NCBI RefSeq assembly: GCF_016741855.1
Contig: NZ_JAERRH010000016.1
Coordinates: forward strand, 108,997-172,996
DNA: 64,000 nucleotides
Source: Streptomyces musisoli
Lineage (GTDB): Bacteria > Actinomycetota > Actinomycetes > Streptomycetales > Streptomycetaceae
Reading direction: 5' to 3'
The notes under the pieces: generated by a model
What the model saw: only the letters and a program-made list of their open reading frames with translations
The model's database searches: none
What the model was told of the DNA's origin: nothing
Shown: positions 9,093-18,204 of the stretch, in pieces
Position numbering within the stretch: the first letter of the stretch is position 1
Layout of the letters: each line of letters begins with the position of its first letter
Program-made: the position numbers and the translations under genes

Positions 9093-9119
9093 GCGCACGG
9101 GCCCCCTAGGCCCGTGCGC
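9093..9119. terminator. Bidirectional hairpin terminator
   Basis: An 11-bp perfect stem, gcgcacgggcc/ggcccgtgcgc, with a 5-base loop between two convergent genes. It overlaps the last codons of the minus-strand regulator, whose stop is at 9106. There is no T tract, as is usual in streptomycetes. Confidence 0.75.
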
Positions 9120-10599
9120 TGTTGCCGTCTCCCTTGGCCCTGGGCTTGGGCAGGGCGAGCCTGATCTCCTCCCGCAGCTGGTGGATCTTCGGATAGCCGG
9201 CGTACTCCGCGGTCAGCCGGTACATCTGCCGCAGTCGGTCCCAGGTACGACGGGAGGAGTTCGAGCCCATCGACATGAGTGCCAGCCGGGCGTAGCGGTC
9301 GGCCTGTTCGGGGTCGTCGGCGATGAAGCAGGCCGACGCCATGGAGAGATGGTCGAAGATCTTCGACCGCTCCCGCCCGTCGACGCGCAGGGCCAGGGCC
9401 TTCTCCGCGTAGTGCTGGGCGTGCGCGGCCGCACCCGGGTCGAACTCCGCCAGCGTGCGATAGGCGAGGGCCTGCATGCCGTACAGGTCCTCGTCCCTGA
9501 AGGTCTGCATCCAGTCCGGCGTCTCCGCGTCCCGGTCGGAGACGAAGAGGTCCTCCGCCCGGCCGAGCGTGCGGCGCATCGCCTGCCCCTTGCCCATCGA
9601 CGCCTGCGCCCAGGCCTCGATGGTGTGGAACATCGCCTTCGTACGCGGTTGCAGACGTTCGCCGGCGCCGGACTGGGCGAGCTTCATCAGGTCCAGGGCG
9701 TCGTCGGGACGGCCGAGGTGCACCATCTGGCGGGCCGCCCGGGACAGCGCCTCACCGGCACGCGGCCGGTCACCGCCCTCCCGGGCGGCATGGGCGGCGA
9801 TGACGAAGTACTTCTGCGCCGTGGGCTCCAGGCCGACGTCGTGCGACATCCAGCCCGCGAGGACGGCGAGGTTGGCGGCGACGCCCCACAGGCGCCGCTG
9901 GAGGTGGGGTGGATGGTGATAGGCGAGCATGCCGCCCACTTCGTTGAGCTGGCCTACGACCGCCTTGCGCTGGAGCCCGCCGCCACGGGCCGCGTCCCAG
10001 GCGCGGAACACCTCGACCGAGCGTTCCAGTTCCTCGATCTCCTGCGACCCGATGGGGGCCGCCTCGTACCGGTCGAACCCGGCGGGGTCGGCGTGCAGGG
10101 GGTCGTCGAGGACAGGGGCGTCGGCCCGCAGGGCCGGGTCGGTGTGCAGCCAGTCGTGCATGGCGCTGCTGAGTGTGGATCCCGCGGCGAGCGCGGCACC
10201 CGCGCCCACCAAGCCGCGTCGGTTGAGCATGAGGTCCATTCCCGTGAATTCGGTGAGGACCGCGGCGGTCCGCTCGGGCGGCCACGGCACGCCGTCGGGA
10301 TGTTCCTCGATCCCGTCGCCCTGCCGCTTCCCCGCACGCCCGTGCCGTACCAGACCGATGTCCTCGATGGTCACGACACGGCCGAGACGCTCGGTGAACA
10401 GGGCCGCCAGCACCCGCGGCACGGGATCGCGCGGGATCTCTCCCATGTCGATCCACCGCCGCACCCGGGAGGTGTCGGTCGCCAGCTGGGGGTGGCCCAT
10501 GGCCGCCGCCTGCCGGTTGACCAGTCTCGCGAGTTCGCCCTTCGACCAGCCGGCCAGGCCGAACAGGTCCGCAAGGCGGGTGTTGGGTTGTCCGCTCAC
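9106..10599 (-). CDS. NsdA/NsdB-type TPR regulator of differentiation
   Basis: 497 residues from GTG 10599 with GGGGG upstream. The N-terminal 110 residues contain GWSKGELARLVNRQA and TDTSRVRRWID, an HTH-like region shared by Streptomyces NsdA-family proteins, which repress antibiotic production and aerial growth. Next come LNRRGLVGAGAALAAG (a hydrophobic stretch that leads to frequent Tat-signal annotation) and a long alpha-helical tetratricopeptide region (QKYFVIAAHAAREGGD, AEKALALRVDGRERS). It is probably a cytoplasmic regulator. It is divergent from a phosphotransferase gene with a 333-bp spacer. The assignment rests on motif recall; it could be a third paralogue rather than NsdA or NsdB themselves. 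Confidence 0.75.
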   Translation of the reverse strand: MSGQPNTRLADLFGLAGWSKGELARLVNRQAAAMGHPQLATDTSRVRRWIDMGEIPRDPVPRVLAALFTERLGRVVTIEDIGLVRHGRAGKRQGDGIEEHPDGVPWPPERTAAVLTEFTGMDLMLNRRGLVGAGAALAAGSTLSSAMHDWLHTDPALRADAPVLDDPLHADPAGFDRYEAAPIGSQEIEELERSVEVFRAWDAARGGGLQRKAVVGQLNEVGGMLAYHHPPHLQRRLWGVAANLAVLAGWMSHDVGLEPTAQKYFVIAAHAAREGGDRPRAGEALSRAARQMVHLGRPDDALDLMKLAQSGAGERLQPRTKAMFHTIEAWAQASMGKGQAMRRTLGRAEDLFVSDRDAETPDWMQTFRDEDLYGMQALAYRTLAEFDPGAAAHAQHYAEKALALRVDGRERSKIFDHLSMASACFIADDPEQADRYARLALMSMGSNSSRRTWDRLRQMYRLTAEYAGYPKIHQLREEIRLALPKPRAKGDGNSARA

Positions 10600-10752
10600 G
10601 TCAAGCCCCCAGGTTCTCGGCTGAGTTGACAGTAGCCCCGTGCAGGTTGCCGGGCGACTATTCGCCACGGTTCGCCAGGGTCCGCCAGATGGTGTGCCAC
10701 TGGCCATCGGGTGTCAGGTAGGAACGAGCCACCCCGACCCGGTCGCCAGGTC

Positions 10753-10779
10753 CATATGGCGGCCCCATAGCGGCATATG
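10753..10779. promoter_or_regulatory. Paired CATATG repeats between divergent genes
   Basis: Two CATATG hexamers, 10753-10758 and 10774-10779, lie 21 bp apart in otherwise very GC-rich sequence. The flanks extend the symmetry (CATATGGC against GGCATATG). The site is in the shared upstream region of the NsdA-type regulator and the phosphotransferase and could be an operator for either. Confidence 0.35.
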
Positions 10780-10932
10780 ACGGGCACATTCCCCAGGGTG
10801 TGCCCGGGCGGCCGGGCCGGGTGGGCGCACGCTCCCGAAACCACGCTCATGGGTCACGCACCCGCGAGCACGGGTTCGGAACGCGGACGTACAGGCAGGC
10901 ACAGCAGGCACACGAAGGGATCTGTATCTCCC

Positions 10933-12078
10933 ATGTACGCAGCATCGTCCTCCGTGTCCGCCCCGCCCCGGCCGCTGCGCTCCCGTCCCGCGGGCGGCGG
11001 GCCGTACCTCGATCCGGCGGCGCGTCCGGGCGGTCCCGTGCTGGGCGCGGGCCGGCCCCGACGGATTCCGGGCCAGCCAGGCGCCCAACCGCTCAGTGGC
11101 AGGCTCGACCTGTCGGGGCCCCAGGGCGCTCAGTTGCGCACCGCGCTCGCCTCGGTGCACCGGATCTGCCCGGAGTTCGCCCCGGTGCAGGTCCTGCGGC
11201 GCAGCGGACGGTCCGTCCTCCTCGTGGGGACGACGGGGCGCAGCACGGCCGTGGCGAAGTGTCTCCTGGACCACTCGCCGGCCTGGGTGGAGCGGAGCCG
11301 GCAGGAAATAGCCGCATACCGCTCGTTCGTCCGGCACCGGCCGCCGGTCCGGGTGCCGAGGCTGATCGCGGCGGACCCGGACAACTGCACGCTCGTGATC
11401 GAGCGGATGCCGGGCCGTACGGCGGCGTTCCAGCGGCATCCGGTGGAGGCGCCGCCGCGCGCGGACATCCGGGCCGCGCTCGGCGCGATCTGCCGGGTGA
11501 ACGCCTGGCGGCCCCCGGCGGGCACCTTCGACATGCCGCTGGACTACGCGGTCCGGATCTCGAGGTACCACGAACTGGGCCTGCTCACCGACCGGGACCT
11601 CGGCGATCTCCAGAAGCTGCTGCACGGCATCGCCCATGAGGTGGGCCGGCACGGCATGCTCCAGTTCTGTCACGGCGATGCCCTGCTCTCGAACATCCTG
11701 CTCTCACCGGCCGGTCCAGTGCTGGTGGACTGGGAGCACGCGGGCTGGTACCTGCCGGGGTACGACCTGGCGACGCTGTGGCTGGTCCTCGGGGACGCGC
11801 CGGTGGCGCGACGGCAGATCAGTCAGATCGCCCAGTCGGCGGGCCCGGCCTCCCGGGACGCCTTCCTGGTGAACCTGATGCTCCTGCTGACCCGGGAGAT
11901 CCGCACCTACGAGACGGCCGTGCAGCGTTCGATGCACGAGACGACCCCGGCGGCACCGGGCACGGCCCACCCGGGTGCTGCGCCGTCCGGCGAGGAACAG
12001 CGGCTGCTGCTGAGGCGGTTGCACGACGACTGCCAGATGGCCCGCAGGGCCGTCCGCGCGGCGGTCGGCACTCGCTGA
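10933..12078 (+). CDS. Aminoglycoside phosphotransferase-fold kinase
   Basis: 381 residues. ATG 10933 is chosen because the upstream part of the frame is low-complexity. The kinase-like fold is shown by AKCLLDHSPAW (ATP-site Lys), QFCHGDALLSNILL (Brenner-type catalytic motif HGDxxxxN) and VLVDWEHAGWYLPGYDL (metal-binding Asp). Members phosphorylate aminoglycosides, choline, sugars or other small molecules. A Pro/Gly-rich N-terminal 60 residues precedes the kinase domain. It is divergent from the NsdA-type gene, a pairing that may be functional. The substrate is unknown and no resistance role should be assumed. Confidence 0.8.
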   Translation: MYAASSSVSAPPRPLRSRPAGGGPYLDPAARPGGPVLGAGRPRRIPGQPGAQPLSGRLDLSGPQGAQLRTALASVHRICPEFAPVQVLRRSGRSVLLVGTTGRSTAVAKCLLDHSPAWVERSRQEIAAYRSFVRHRPPVRVPRLIAADPDNCTLVIERMPGRTAAFQRHPVEAPPRADIRAALGAICRVNAWRPPAGTFDMPLDYAVRISRYHELGLLTDRDLGDLQKLLHGIAHEVGRHGMLQFCHGDALLSNILLSPAGPVLVDWEHAGWYLPGYDLATLWLVLGDAPVARRQISQIAQSAGPASRDAFLVNLMLLLTREIRTYETAVQRSMHETTPAAPGTAHPGAAPSGEEQRLLLRRLHDDCQMARRAVRAAVGTR

Positions 12079-12268
12079 CGGGGACGATGGCTCCGCGGTG
12101 TGCCCTGAGCGGCGGCGCACCGCGGACCTTCGTGTTCGGGCCCTGCTCCCGGATGTCCGGCAGGGCCACTGGTGTATGCCAGTGACGCCTCGCAGGCCCG
12201 CGCTCCGCCGCCGCGAAACTCGCCGAAAACCCTCCGTGACATGGGAAATCGCCCTTCTGTCGGCATCA

Positions 12269-12297
12269 TTGACGGATCGTCGGCAAGCCGGTAGCAC
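12269..12297 (+). promoter_or_regulatory. Candidate vegetative promoter for the amidase gene
   Basis: TTGACG at 12269-12274, a 17-bp spacer, then TAGCAC at 12292-12297. This lies about 57 bp ahead of the TTG start, in a 275-bp spacer with no other gene. Confidence 0.45.
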
Positions 12298-12353
12298 TGA
12301 CCCAGCTCGGCGCCGCACACCCCGCCACGCTCCGCCCGTCACAGGAGGTCGCA

Positions 12354-14354
12354 TTGCGAGGATCCGTCACCGACCCCACGTCCACACCCGGCACCAGACG
12401 CCTGCGGCGGACCGCCGTCCCGCTCGCCTCCGTGGCCCTGCTGCTGCCTCTGCTCGGCGCGACCCCGGCCCACACCGCCACGAACTCCGCCACGAACTCC
12501 GCGACGAACTCGGCGGCCTCCGCCACGAACCGGTTGCAGCAGGCGTTCGCGACCGCGGCGGCCGACTATCACGTACCGCAGAGCGTCCTGCTGGCCGTCT
12601 CCTACCTGCAGTCCCGCTGGGACCGGCACGCCGGTGCGCCGAGTGTGACCGGTGGCTACGGCCCGATGCACCTCACCGACGCCCGGACCGCCCTCGCCAC
12701 CGCGGAGCACTTCGCCGAGGGGACGGAGGACGCCCGGGGCGACAGCGCCCGTGCCGCGCTGCACCCCACCGCCGAGGCGCCCGGGACGGCGGTCCCGGAC
12801 CGCCTGCGGACGCTGCCGAAAGCCGCGGAGCTGACCGGCATCCCGGCCGACCGGCTGCGCACCGACCCCGCGGCGAACGTGGCCGGGGGCGCCGCCCTGC
12901 TCGCCGCCGCGCAGAAGGAGCTGGGTGAACCGCCGAGCGCCGATCCGGCCGAGTGGTACGGCGCGGTGGCCCGGTTCTCCGGCGCCGACGACAGGGCGAC
13001 CGCCGCCGCGTACGCCGACGACGTGTACGACGTGCTGCGCACCGGCGAGGAGCGCGTCACGGACGACGGCCAGCTGGTGACCCTGGCGGCCCAGCCCCGG
13101 CTGACCGCCGACACCGCCCAGCTGGAGCGGGCCGGTCTGGGCACGCTGCCCTCGGACGGCACCGAGTGCCCGAGGTCGGTGTCCTGCGAGTCGGTCCCGG
13201 CGCCCTACGCGGAGTTCGGGAACGACGACTACGGCAACCACGATCTCGGCGACCGCCCGGCGTCGCAGCGCATCGAGTACATCGTCATCCATGACACGGA
13301 GGGCGCCTGGGACGGGGTCATGAAACTGATCCAGGACCCCACCTATGTGTCGTGGAACTACACGATCCGCTCGACCGACGGGTTGATCGCACAGCACGTC
13401 AAGGCGAAGGACGTGGCCTGGCACGCCGGCAACTGGGACGTCAACGCGCGGTCCATCGGCATCGAGCACGAGGGTTTCCTCGCCGAGCCGGACGCCTGGT
13501 ACACGGAGGCCATGTACCGCTCCTCGGCGCGGCTGGTGCGCTACCTGGCCCGGACGTACGACATCCCGCTGGACCGGCAGCACATCCTCGGGCACGACAA
13601 CGTGCCCGGCCCGACGACCTCCACCATTCCGGGGATGCACACGGACCCGGGCCCGTACTGGGACTGGCGGCACTACTTCCAGCTCCTGGGCCACCCGTTC
13701 CGGCGCACCGGCGGCAGGCACTCCGCGGTGGTGACGGTCCTGCCGGACTACGCCTCGAACCAGCCCGTCTACACCGGCTGCACCACCCGGGGCGAACCGT
13801 GCGCGGCGCACGGCTCCAGCGAGGTGCGGCTGTACACGGATCACGACGTGACCGCCCCGCTGGTCAAGGACATCGGTCTGAAGAAGGATCCGACCGACGG
13901 GGTGAACGACCTGTCGTCGCGGGTCTCCACCGGCCAGCAGTACGCGCTCGCCGACCACTGGGGCGACTGGACCGCCATCTGGTACCTCGGCCAGAAGGCC
14001 TGGTTCCACAACCCCCGCAAGGAGCCGGCGGCCGTTCCGGCGGCGGGCCTCGTGCTGACCCCGCGGGCCGGTCTGGCGAGCATCCCGGTGTACGGCCGGG
14101 CCTACCCGGAGAAGGAGGCGTACCCGGCGGGGGTGCCCGCCCAGTCGGTGGTGCCGCTGCCCTACACGATCCCGGCCGGTCAGCGTTATGTGGTCGGTGA
14201 CGTGATGCCGGGCGAGTACTACTACGCGGTCACCTTCACCACCGACTCGCACCGGGTCGTGGTGGGCCAGGACCTGTACTACGAGGTTCAGTACGGCCAC
14301 CGGATCGCGTTCGTGCGGGCCGCGGACGTGACACTCGAGGGCTCCGCCCGCTAG
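12354..14354 (+). CDS. Secreted N-acetylmuramoyl-L-alanine amidase (amidase_2) with lysozyme-like N-terminal domain
   Basis: 666 residues starting at TTG 12354, which has an excellent AGGAGG site 6 bases away. A signal peptide (RRLRRTAVPLASVALLLPLLG) is followed by a low-complexity linker of ATNS repeats encoded by 12-bp tandem units. Residues about 65-110 look like a degenerate transglycosylase fold (LAVSYLQSRWDRH). Residues about 305-430 are amidase_2: IVIHDTEG (zinc His 313), AWHAGNWD, GHDNVPGP (His 414) and HTDPGPYWDW. The C-terminal 220 residues (FRRTGGRHSAVVTV onward) form an SH3-like beta region probably binding wall polymer. It would cleave the muramoyl-alanine bond during wall remodelling. 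Confidence 0.88.
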   Translation: MRGSVTDPTSTPGTRRLRRTAVPLASVALLLPLLGATPAHTATNSATNSATNSAASATNRLQQAFATAAADYHVPQSVLLAVSYLQSRWDRHAGAPSVTGGYGPMHLTDARTALATAEHFAEGTEDARGDSARAALHPTAEAPGTAVPDRLRTLPKAAELTGIPADRLRTDPAANVAGGAALLAAAQKELGEPPSADPAEWYGAVARFSGADDRATAAAYADDVYDVLRTGEERVTDDGQLVTLAAQPRLTADTAQLERAGLGTLPSDGTECPRSVSCESVPAPYAEFGNDDYGNHDLGDRPASQRIEYIVIHDTEGAWDGVMKLIQDPTYVSWNYTIRSTDGLIAQHVKAKDVAWHAGNWDVNARSIGIEHEGFLAEPDAWYTEAMYRSSARLVRYLARTYDIPLDRQHILGHDNVPGPTTSTIPGMHTDPGPYWDWRHYFQLLGHPFRRTGGRHSAVVTVLPDYASNQPVYTGCTTRGEPCAAHGSSEVRLYTDHDVTAPLVKDIGLKKDPTDGVNDLSSRVSTGQQYALADHWGDWTAIWYLGQKAWFHNPRKEPAAVPAAGLVLTPRAGLASIPVYGRAYPEKEAYPAGVPAQSVVPLPYTIPAGQRYVVGDVMPGEYYYAVTFTTDSHRVVVGQDLYYEVQYGHRIAFVRAADVTLEGSAR

Positions 14355-14368
14355 CTGGGCCCGTCTGC

Positions 14369-14866
14369 TCAGCCCTGCTGGAAAAGCTCCGCCGGGAGCG
14401 GCTTCAGCAGGGCGTACAGGTCGTCGGTGATGGGACGGTCCCAGGCGGCGATGGTCACGAGGACGCCGTCGCTCCGGTCGAACTGGACGCAGGAGATCCG
14501 GCTCTCCGAGAGCTTCAGCCGCCGCACGATGAGGAGGTTGTCGCCCTGGAGCACCGGCGTGTCCTCGGTGCCGACGACGGTGACCTCCTCGTCGTTCTCC
14601 AGCGCCAGCAGCAGCTGGCCCACCTCGAACGGGATCTCCCCCTCGGCGACCTCGCGGGCCGGGGAGCCCTCGGGGAGGTTGCCGATGATCATGGCGGGGC
14701 CGCGTCCGCCGAACAGGTCGTAGCGCAGGAAGACGCCCTGGCAGGTGCCGTCGGGGGCGGGCAGCAGGCCCGCGCCGAGGTTGCCCGGCCAGTCGCCCGG
14801 GTCCATGGCCAGCACGTCGAAGTCGGGTCCGGCAGGGGTCGCGCTGCGGCGGCGGAGGAACGACAT
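14369..14866 (-). CDS. Conserved hypothetical protein
   Basis: 165 residues, ATG 14866. I do not recognise a named domain. The protein is acidic, without signal peptide or membrane segment. It alternates short beta-type stretches (GLLPAPDGTCQGVFLRYDLF, AMIIGNL) with VGQLLLALENDEEVTVVG, and ends ITDDLYALLKPLPAELFQ. Its even composition and codon use, with strong third-position GC, support it as a real gene. It is convergent with the amidase gene, leaving only 14 bases between stops. Confidence 0.7.
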   Translation of the reverse strand: MSFLRRRSATPAGPDFDVLAMDPGDWPGNLGAGLLPAPDGTCQGVFLRYDLFGGRGPAMIIGNLPEGSPAREVAEGEIPFEVGQLLLALENDEEVTVVGTEDTPVLQGDNLLIVRRLKLSESRISCVQFDRSDGVLVTIAAWDRPITDDLYALLKPLPAELFQQG

Positions 14867-14924
14867 GCGGCCATGGTACGTGCCCGTGCTCCGGTGGGTG
14901 ACCTGCGGGCGCCCGGAAGATCAC

Positions 14925-16352
14925 CTACCTCAGGGGGCAGCGGGTGAGCAGGGTTGCCGGGTCCGCGCCGGCCGGGCGCGCCACCGTGTGGTCCGCGGGC
15001 GGGCGGCCCGCTCCGGCGGTCCACCGTTCCAGGGCCGTGAACGCGGAGCGGTGGCAGGGCACCATCGGACGGAGCCGGTCGGGGAAGGCGTCCGCCAGGG
15101 AGTCGGTGTGGGTGCCGTCCTCGATGCGGTAGTAGCGCAGCAGTGAGCCGCGGCCGGCCCGGTGCACCATGCGGGCGTAGACGTCGGAGTCCTCGCTGAT
15201 CGGCAGCAGCACGTCGAGGGTGCCCTGGAGGGTGATCAGGGGCTTGCCGATGCGTCCGGTGAGGGCGATGCGGTCGACCGCCCGGTGGACGGCGGCGGGG
15301 CGGGCCGGGTAGGCGTAGTCGGCGTCGCAGGCCGGGGTGCCGGAGGCGCAGTACGGGGTGCCCGCCTCGGTGTCCCCGTCGTAGCCGGGGTCGATCTCCT
15401 CACGGTAGATGCGCTGGGTGAGGTCCCAGTAGACCTGGTGGTGGTACGGCCACAGGAACTCGGAGCCGGCCGGGAAGCCGGCCCGGTGCAGCGCCGCCGC
15501 GGCCTCGTCGGCTCCGGGGCCGCCGGCGGCGTAGGCGGGGTAGTGGCGCAGGGCGGCCGGCAGGAAGGTGAACGGGTTGGGGCCGTCGGAGCGCCAGAGG
15601 GTGCCTTCCCAGTCGACTCCGCCGTCGTACAGCTCGGGGTGGTTCTCCAGTTGCCAGCGGACCAGGTAGCCGCCGTTGGACAGGCCGGTGGCGATGGTGC
15701 GGGCCGGGGGCCGCTCGTAGCGCTGGGCGACGACGGCGCGGGCCGCGCGGGTGAGCTGGGTGAGGCGGGTGTTCCACTCGGCGATGGCGTCGCCGGGCCG
15801 GCGGCCGTCGCGGAAGAAGGCGGTTCCGGTGTTGCCCTTGTCGGTGGCGGCGTAGGCGTAGCCGCGGGCGAGCACCCAGTCGGCGATGACCCGGTCGTTG
15901 GCGTACTGCTCGCGGTTGCCCGACGTGCCGGCGACCACCAGGCCGCCGTTCCAGTGGTCGGGCAGCCGGATGACGAACTGGGAGTCGTGCTGCCAGCCGT
16001 GGTTGGTGTTGGTGGTGGAGGTGTCCGGGAAATAGCCGTCGATCTGGATGCCGGGGACTCCGCTGGGCGTGGACAGGTCCTTGGGGGTGAGCCCCGCGTA
16101 GTCGGCCGGGTCGGTGTGGCCGGAGGCCACTGTGCCGGCGGTGGTCAGCTCGTCCAGGCAGTCGGCCTGCTGGCGGGCGGCGCCCGGCACGTGCAGCCGG
16201 GACTGTCCGGCGCAGTGGGCGTCCGCCGGCCCGGGGCCGGCGGGTGCCGCGGTGGCCGGGGTGATCAGGAGGGAGCAGACCACGGCGAGCGACAGGGCGC
16301 CCGGGGCGGTGCGCCGGGCCGGCCGGCTCGGGGGTGAGGTGCGGTGGGGCAT
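14925..16352 (-). CDS. Secreted alpha/beta hydrolase (tannase/feruloyl esterase or oligomer-hydrolase type)
   Basis: 475 residues from ATG 16352, preceded by GGAGG. Residues 1-36 are a signal peptide (RRTAPGALSLAVVCSLLITP then ATAAP). The catalytic motifs are ATGLSNGGYLVRW (GxSxG nucleophile), QGTLDVLLP (Asp) and EDGTHTDSL (His). Paired cysteines (AHCAGQS, ADCLDEL, YCASGTPACDADY) indicate an extracellular disulphide-bonded enzyme. HWNGGLVVAGTSGNREQY resembles tannase/feruloyl esterase and 3-hydroxybutyrate oligomer hydrolases. A secreted esterase is certain in kind; the ester attacked is not. It is adjacent to another secreted esterase on the same strand. Confidence 0.75.
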   Translation of the reverse strand: MPHRTSPPSRPARRTAPGALSLAVVCSLLITPATAAPAGPGPADAHCAGQSRLHVPGAARQQADCLDELTTAGTVASGHTDPADYAGLTPKDLSTPSGVPGIQIDGYFPDTSTTNTNHGWQHDSQFVIRLPDHWNGGLVVAGTSGNREQYANDRVIADWVLARGYAYAATDKGNTGTAFFRDGRRPGDAIAEWNTRLTQLTRAARAVVAQRYERPPARTIATGLSNGGYLVRWQLENHPELYDGGVDWEGTLWRSDGPNPFTFLPAALRHYPAYAAGGPGADEAAAALHRAGFPAGSEFLWPYHHQVYWDLTQRIYREEIDPGYDGDTEAGTPYCASGTPACDADYAYPARPAAVHRAVDRIALTGRIGKPLITLQGTLDVLLPISEDSDVYARMVHRAGRGSLLRYYRIEDGTHTDSLADAFPDRLRPMVPCHRSAFTALERWTAGAGRPPADHTVARPAGADPATLLTRCPLR

Positions 16353-16503
16353 ATGGTTCCTCCGGCGGGTTGGGAACGCGCTGGAGGCTAAGGGGCGTGC
16401 AGTGGCTGCGGACATGTGTGGGGCCGCCATGATGACGGCCCGTTGGGGGGTGTCGGCCACCATGGCGACCCGGTGCGGCTGCTGACTTGTGGTCAGGGGA
16501 CTG

Positions 16504-16549
16504 CGGCTGACCGGTGGTCAGGGGGCTTCGGCTGACCGGTGGTCAGGGG
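16504..16549. repeat. 25-bp tandem repeat at the 3' end of the PHB depolymerase gene
   Basis: cggctgaccggtggtcagggg occurs at 16504-16524 and 16529-16549, with a further partial copy just upstream (tgtggtcagggg). The downstream copy covers the stop codon of the minus-strand gene, so the array seems to be a duplication of that gene's end. Confidence 0.8.
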
Positions 16550-17817
16550 CAGCCGGTGTCGGCGAGGGTGAACCAGCCCGGGGGCGACTCCTTCAGGGTG
16601 TGGGTGACGAACGTGTTGTACAGGCCCATGTTCTGGCCGGAGCCGTTGGCGTAGGTGTAGCCGCCGCTGGTGCCGGCCCGTCCCGCCTGCACGTGGGCGT
16701 AGTTGCTCGCCGTCCAGCAGGCCGCCGTGCCGTCGCCCGGATCCGGGTCTCCGGGGTCGGAGCCGCCCGACTCGGTGGTGTCCACGCCGAAGAACCGGGC
16801 GATCCAGCGGCTGGAGCAGATCGAGTCGAGGAAGTAGGGGGCACCGGTTCCGCCGCACTGCTCGCCGCCGGTGCCGGGGTCGACCGGGGTGCCGTGGCCG
16901 ATGCCGGGGACGCGGTCGACCTCGACGGCGACCGTGCCGTCCGCGGCCAGGTACTGGTCCTGCCGGGTGGCGTCCGGCCCGATGGTGCCCGTCCGCGTGG
17001 GTGTCTGGGACAGGCCGTGCAGTGCCGTCCACTGGTCGCGCAGTTCGGTGGCGTCGCGCGGTACGACGGTGGTGTCCTGGTCGCCGTACCAGATGGCCGC
17101 CCGCGGCCACGGCCCGGTGTACGACGGGTAGGCGTCGCGCACGCGCCGGGCCCAGTCCGCCGGGTTCAGGTCGACGCCGGGATTCATGCAGAGGTAGGGG
17201 CTGTTGTCCCGGGTGCAGTCGTAGGGCAGGCCGGCGACGACCGCGCCCGCGGAGAAGACGTCGGGGTAGGTGGCCAGCATGACCGCGGTCATGGCGCCGC
17301 CGGCCGACAGGCCGGTGACGTAGACGCGCTGCGGGTCGGCGCCGTAGGCGGTGACGGCGTGGCTCACCATCTGCCGCACGGACAGGGCCTCTCCCTGGCC
17401 GCGCCGGTTGTCGCCGGACTGGAACCAGTTGAAGCACTTGCTCGGGTTGTTCGCGGTGCCGGTCTCGGCGAGCACCAGCAGGAAGCCGTCCTGGTCGGCG
17501 AGGCGGGGCAGGCCGGAGTTGTCGGCGTAGACCTGGGCGCTCTGCGTGCAGCCGTGCAGGGCCACCACCACCGGGGGGTGGGCGGGCAGGCCGGCGGGCC
17601 GGTACACGTACATGGTGAGGGCGCCCGGGTTGGTGCCGAAGTCGCTCACCCGGGTGAGCGTGACGGAGGCGCGGGCGGCGGGTGCGGGGCCGGTGAGCAC
17701 GGTAGCGAGGACGACGGCGACGACGGCGAGAAGACGGGGCAGGAGACGGAGGGCAGGACGGCGTGGCGGCCGGGCACGGGGTGGCGCCGGCGCCCTGCGG
17801 GACAGCGGCTGTGACAT
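16543..17817 (-). CDS. Extracellular PHB depolymerase-family esterase with C-terminal binding domain
   Basis: 424 residues from ATG 17817 with AAGGAG upstream. A signal peptide (RLLAVVAVVLATVLTG...ARA) precedes a type-1 short-chain polyhydroxyalkanoate depolymerase fold: PVVVALHGCTQS (oxyanion hole), VYVTGLSAGGAMTAVM (lipase box Ser), WYGDQDTTVVP (Asp) and PGIGHGTPVDPG (His). Thr/Asp/Pro-rich repeats (DPGDPDPGDG) link it to a C-terminal region of about 60 residues (CWTASNYAHVQAGRA...DTGCP) of the kind that binds polymer. Related enzymes include feruloyl and acetylxylan esterases, so plant-wall ester cleavage is the main alternative. Confidence 0.85.
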   Translation of the reverse strand: MSQPLSRRAPAPPRARPPRRPALRLLPRLLAVVAVVLATVLTGPAPAARASVTLTRVSDFGTNPGALTMYVYRPAGLPAHPPVVVALHGCTQSAQVYADNSGLPRLADQDGFLLVLAETGTANNPSKCFNWFQSGDNRRGQGEALSVRQMVSHAVTAYGADPQRVYVTGLSAGGAMTAVMLATYPDVFSAGAVVAGLPYDCTRDNSPYLCMNPGVDLNPADWARRVRDAYPSYTGPWPRAAIWYGDQDTTVVPRDATELRDQWTALHGLSQTPTRTGTIGPDATRQDQYLAADGTVAVEVDRVPGIGHGTPVDPGTGGEQCGGTGAPYFLDSICSSRWIARFFGVDTTESGGSDPGDPDPGDGTAACWTASNYAHVQAGRAGTSGGYTYANGSGQNMGLYNTFVTHTLKESPPGWFTLADTGCP

Positions 17818-18074
17818 GGCGGCTCCTTCGGTGGACACACGGTCCCGGCCGCTCCGGTGGGAGACGGTGCCGGGGAGTGGCGGAACCATAGGTTCGGGTG
17901 TGTCCGGGCACCATGGCGCCGCACCCCACAGCCGCCGGGGCGCCAGTCGGCACCGCACGGATTGCTACGCGCCACGCGGTCTGCTAAGCCGACCCGGCCG
18001 ACCTCGCCCCTCGGGCGGGCCGGTGGCCCACCTCGACCGGGGCGACCTCACTCGTCCCGCAGGGCCGCGCCGTA

Positions 18075-18204
18075 ACTCGCCCAGGGCGGCCCCACTCCTG
18101 CGCTGGACCGGTGGCCTCCCTCGCCCCGGCCGGCCTCACTCCTCCGGTGGGGCCGGTGGTCTGTCTCGCCCCGGCCGGCCTCACTCCTCCGGTGGGGCCG
18201 GTGG
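18075..18204. repeat. 45-bp tandem repeat continuous with the 3' end of the USP gene
   Basis: Two near-identical 40-bp cores (ctcgccccggccggcctcac and following) lie at 18120-18159 and 18165-18204, period 45. A degenerate third copy is at about 18075-18119 and faint traces run back to 18000. The last copy encodes the final residues (PPAPPEE) and stop of the minus-strand USP gene. Confidence 0.8.

Noticed and set aside
12339..14924. An 861-codon minus-strand frame opposite the amidase
   Set aside because: Val/Gly/Arg-rich shadow of the amidase gene with no domain pattern; the real gene on the plus strand has a signal peptide and zinc motifs.
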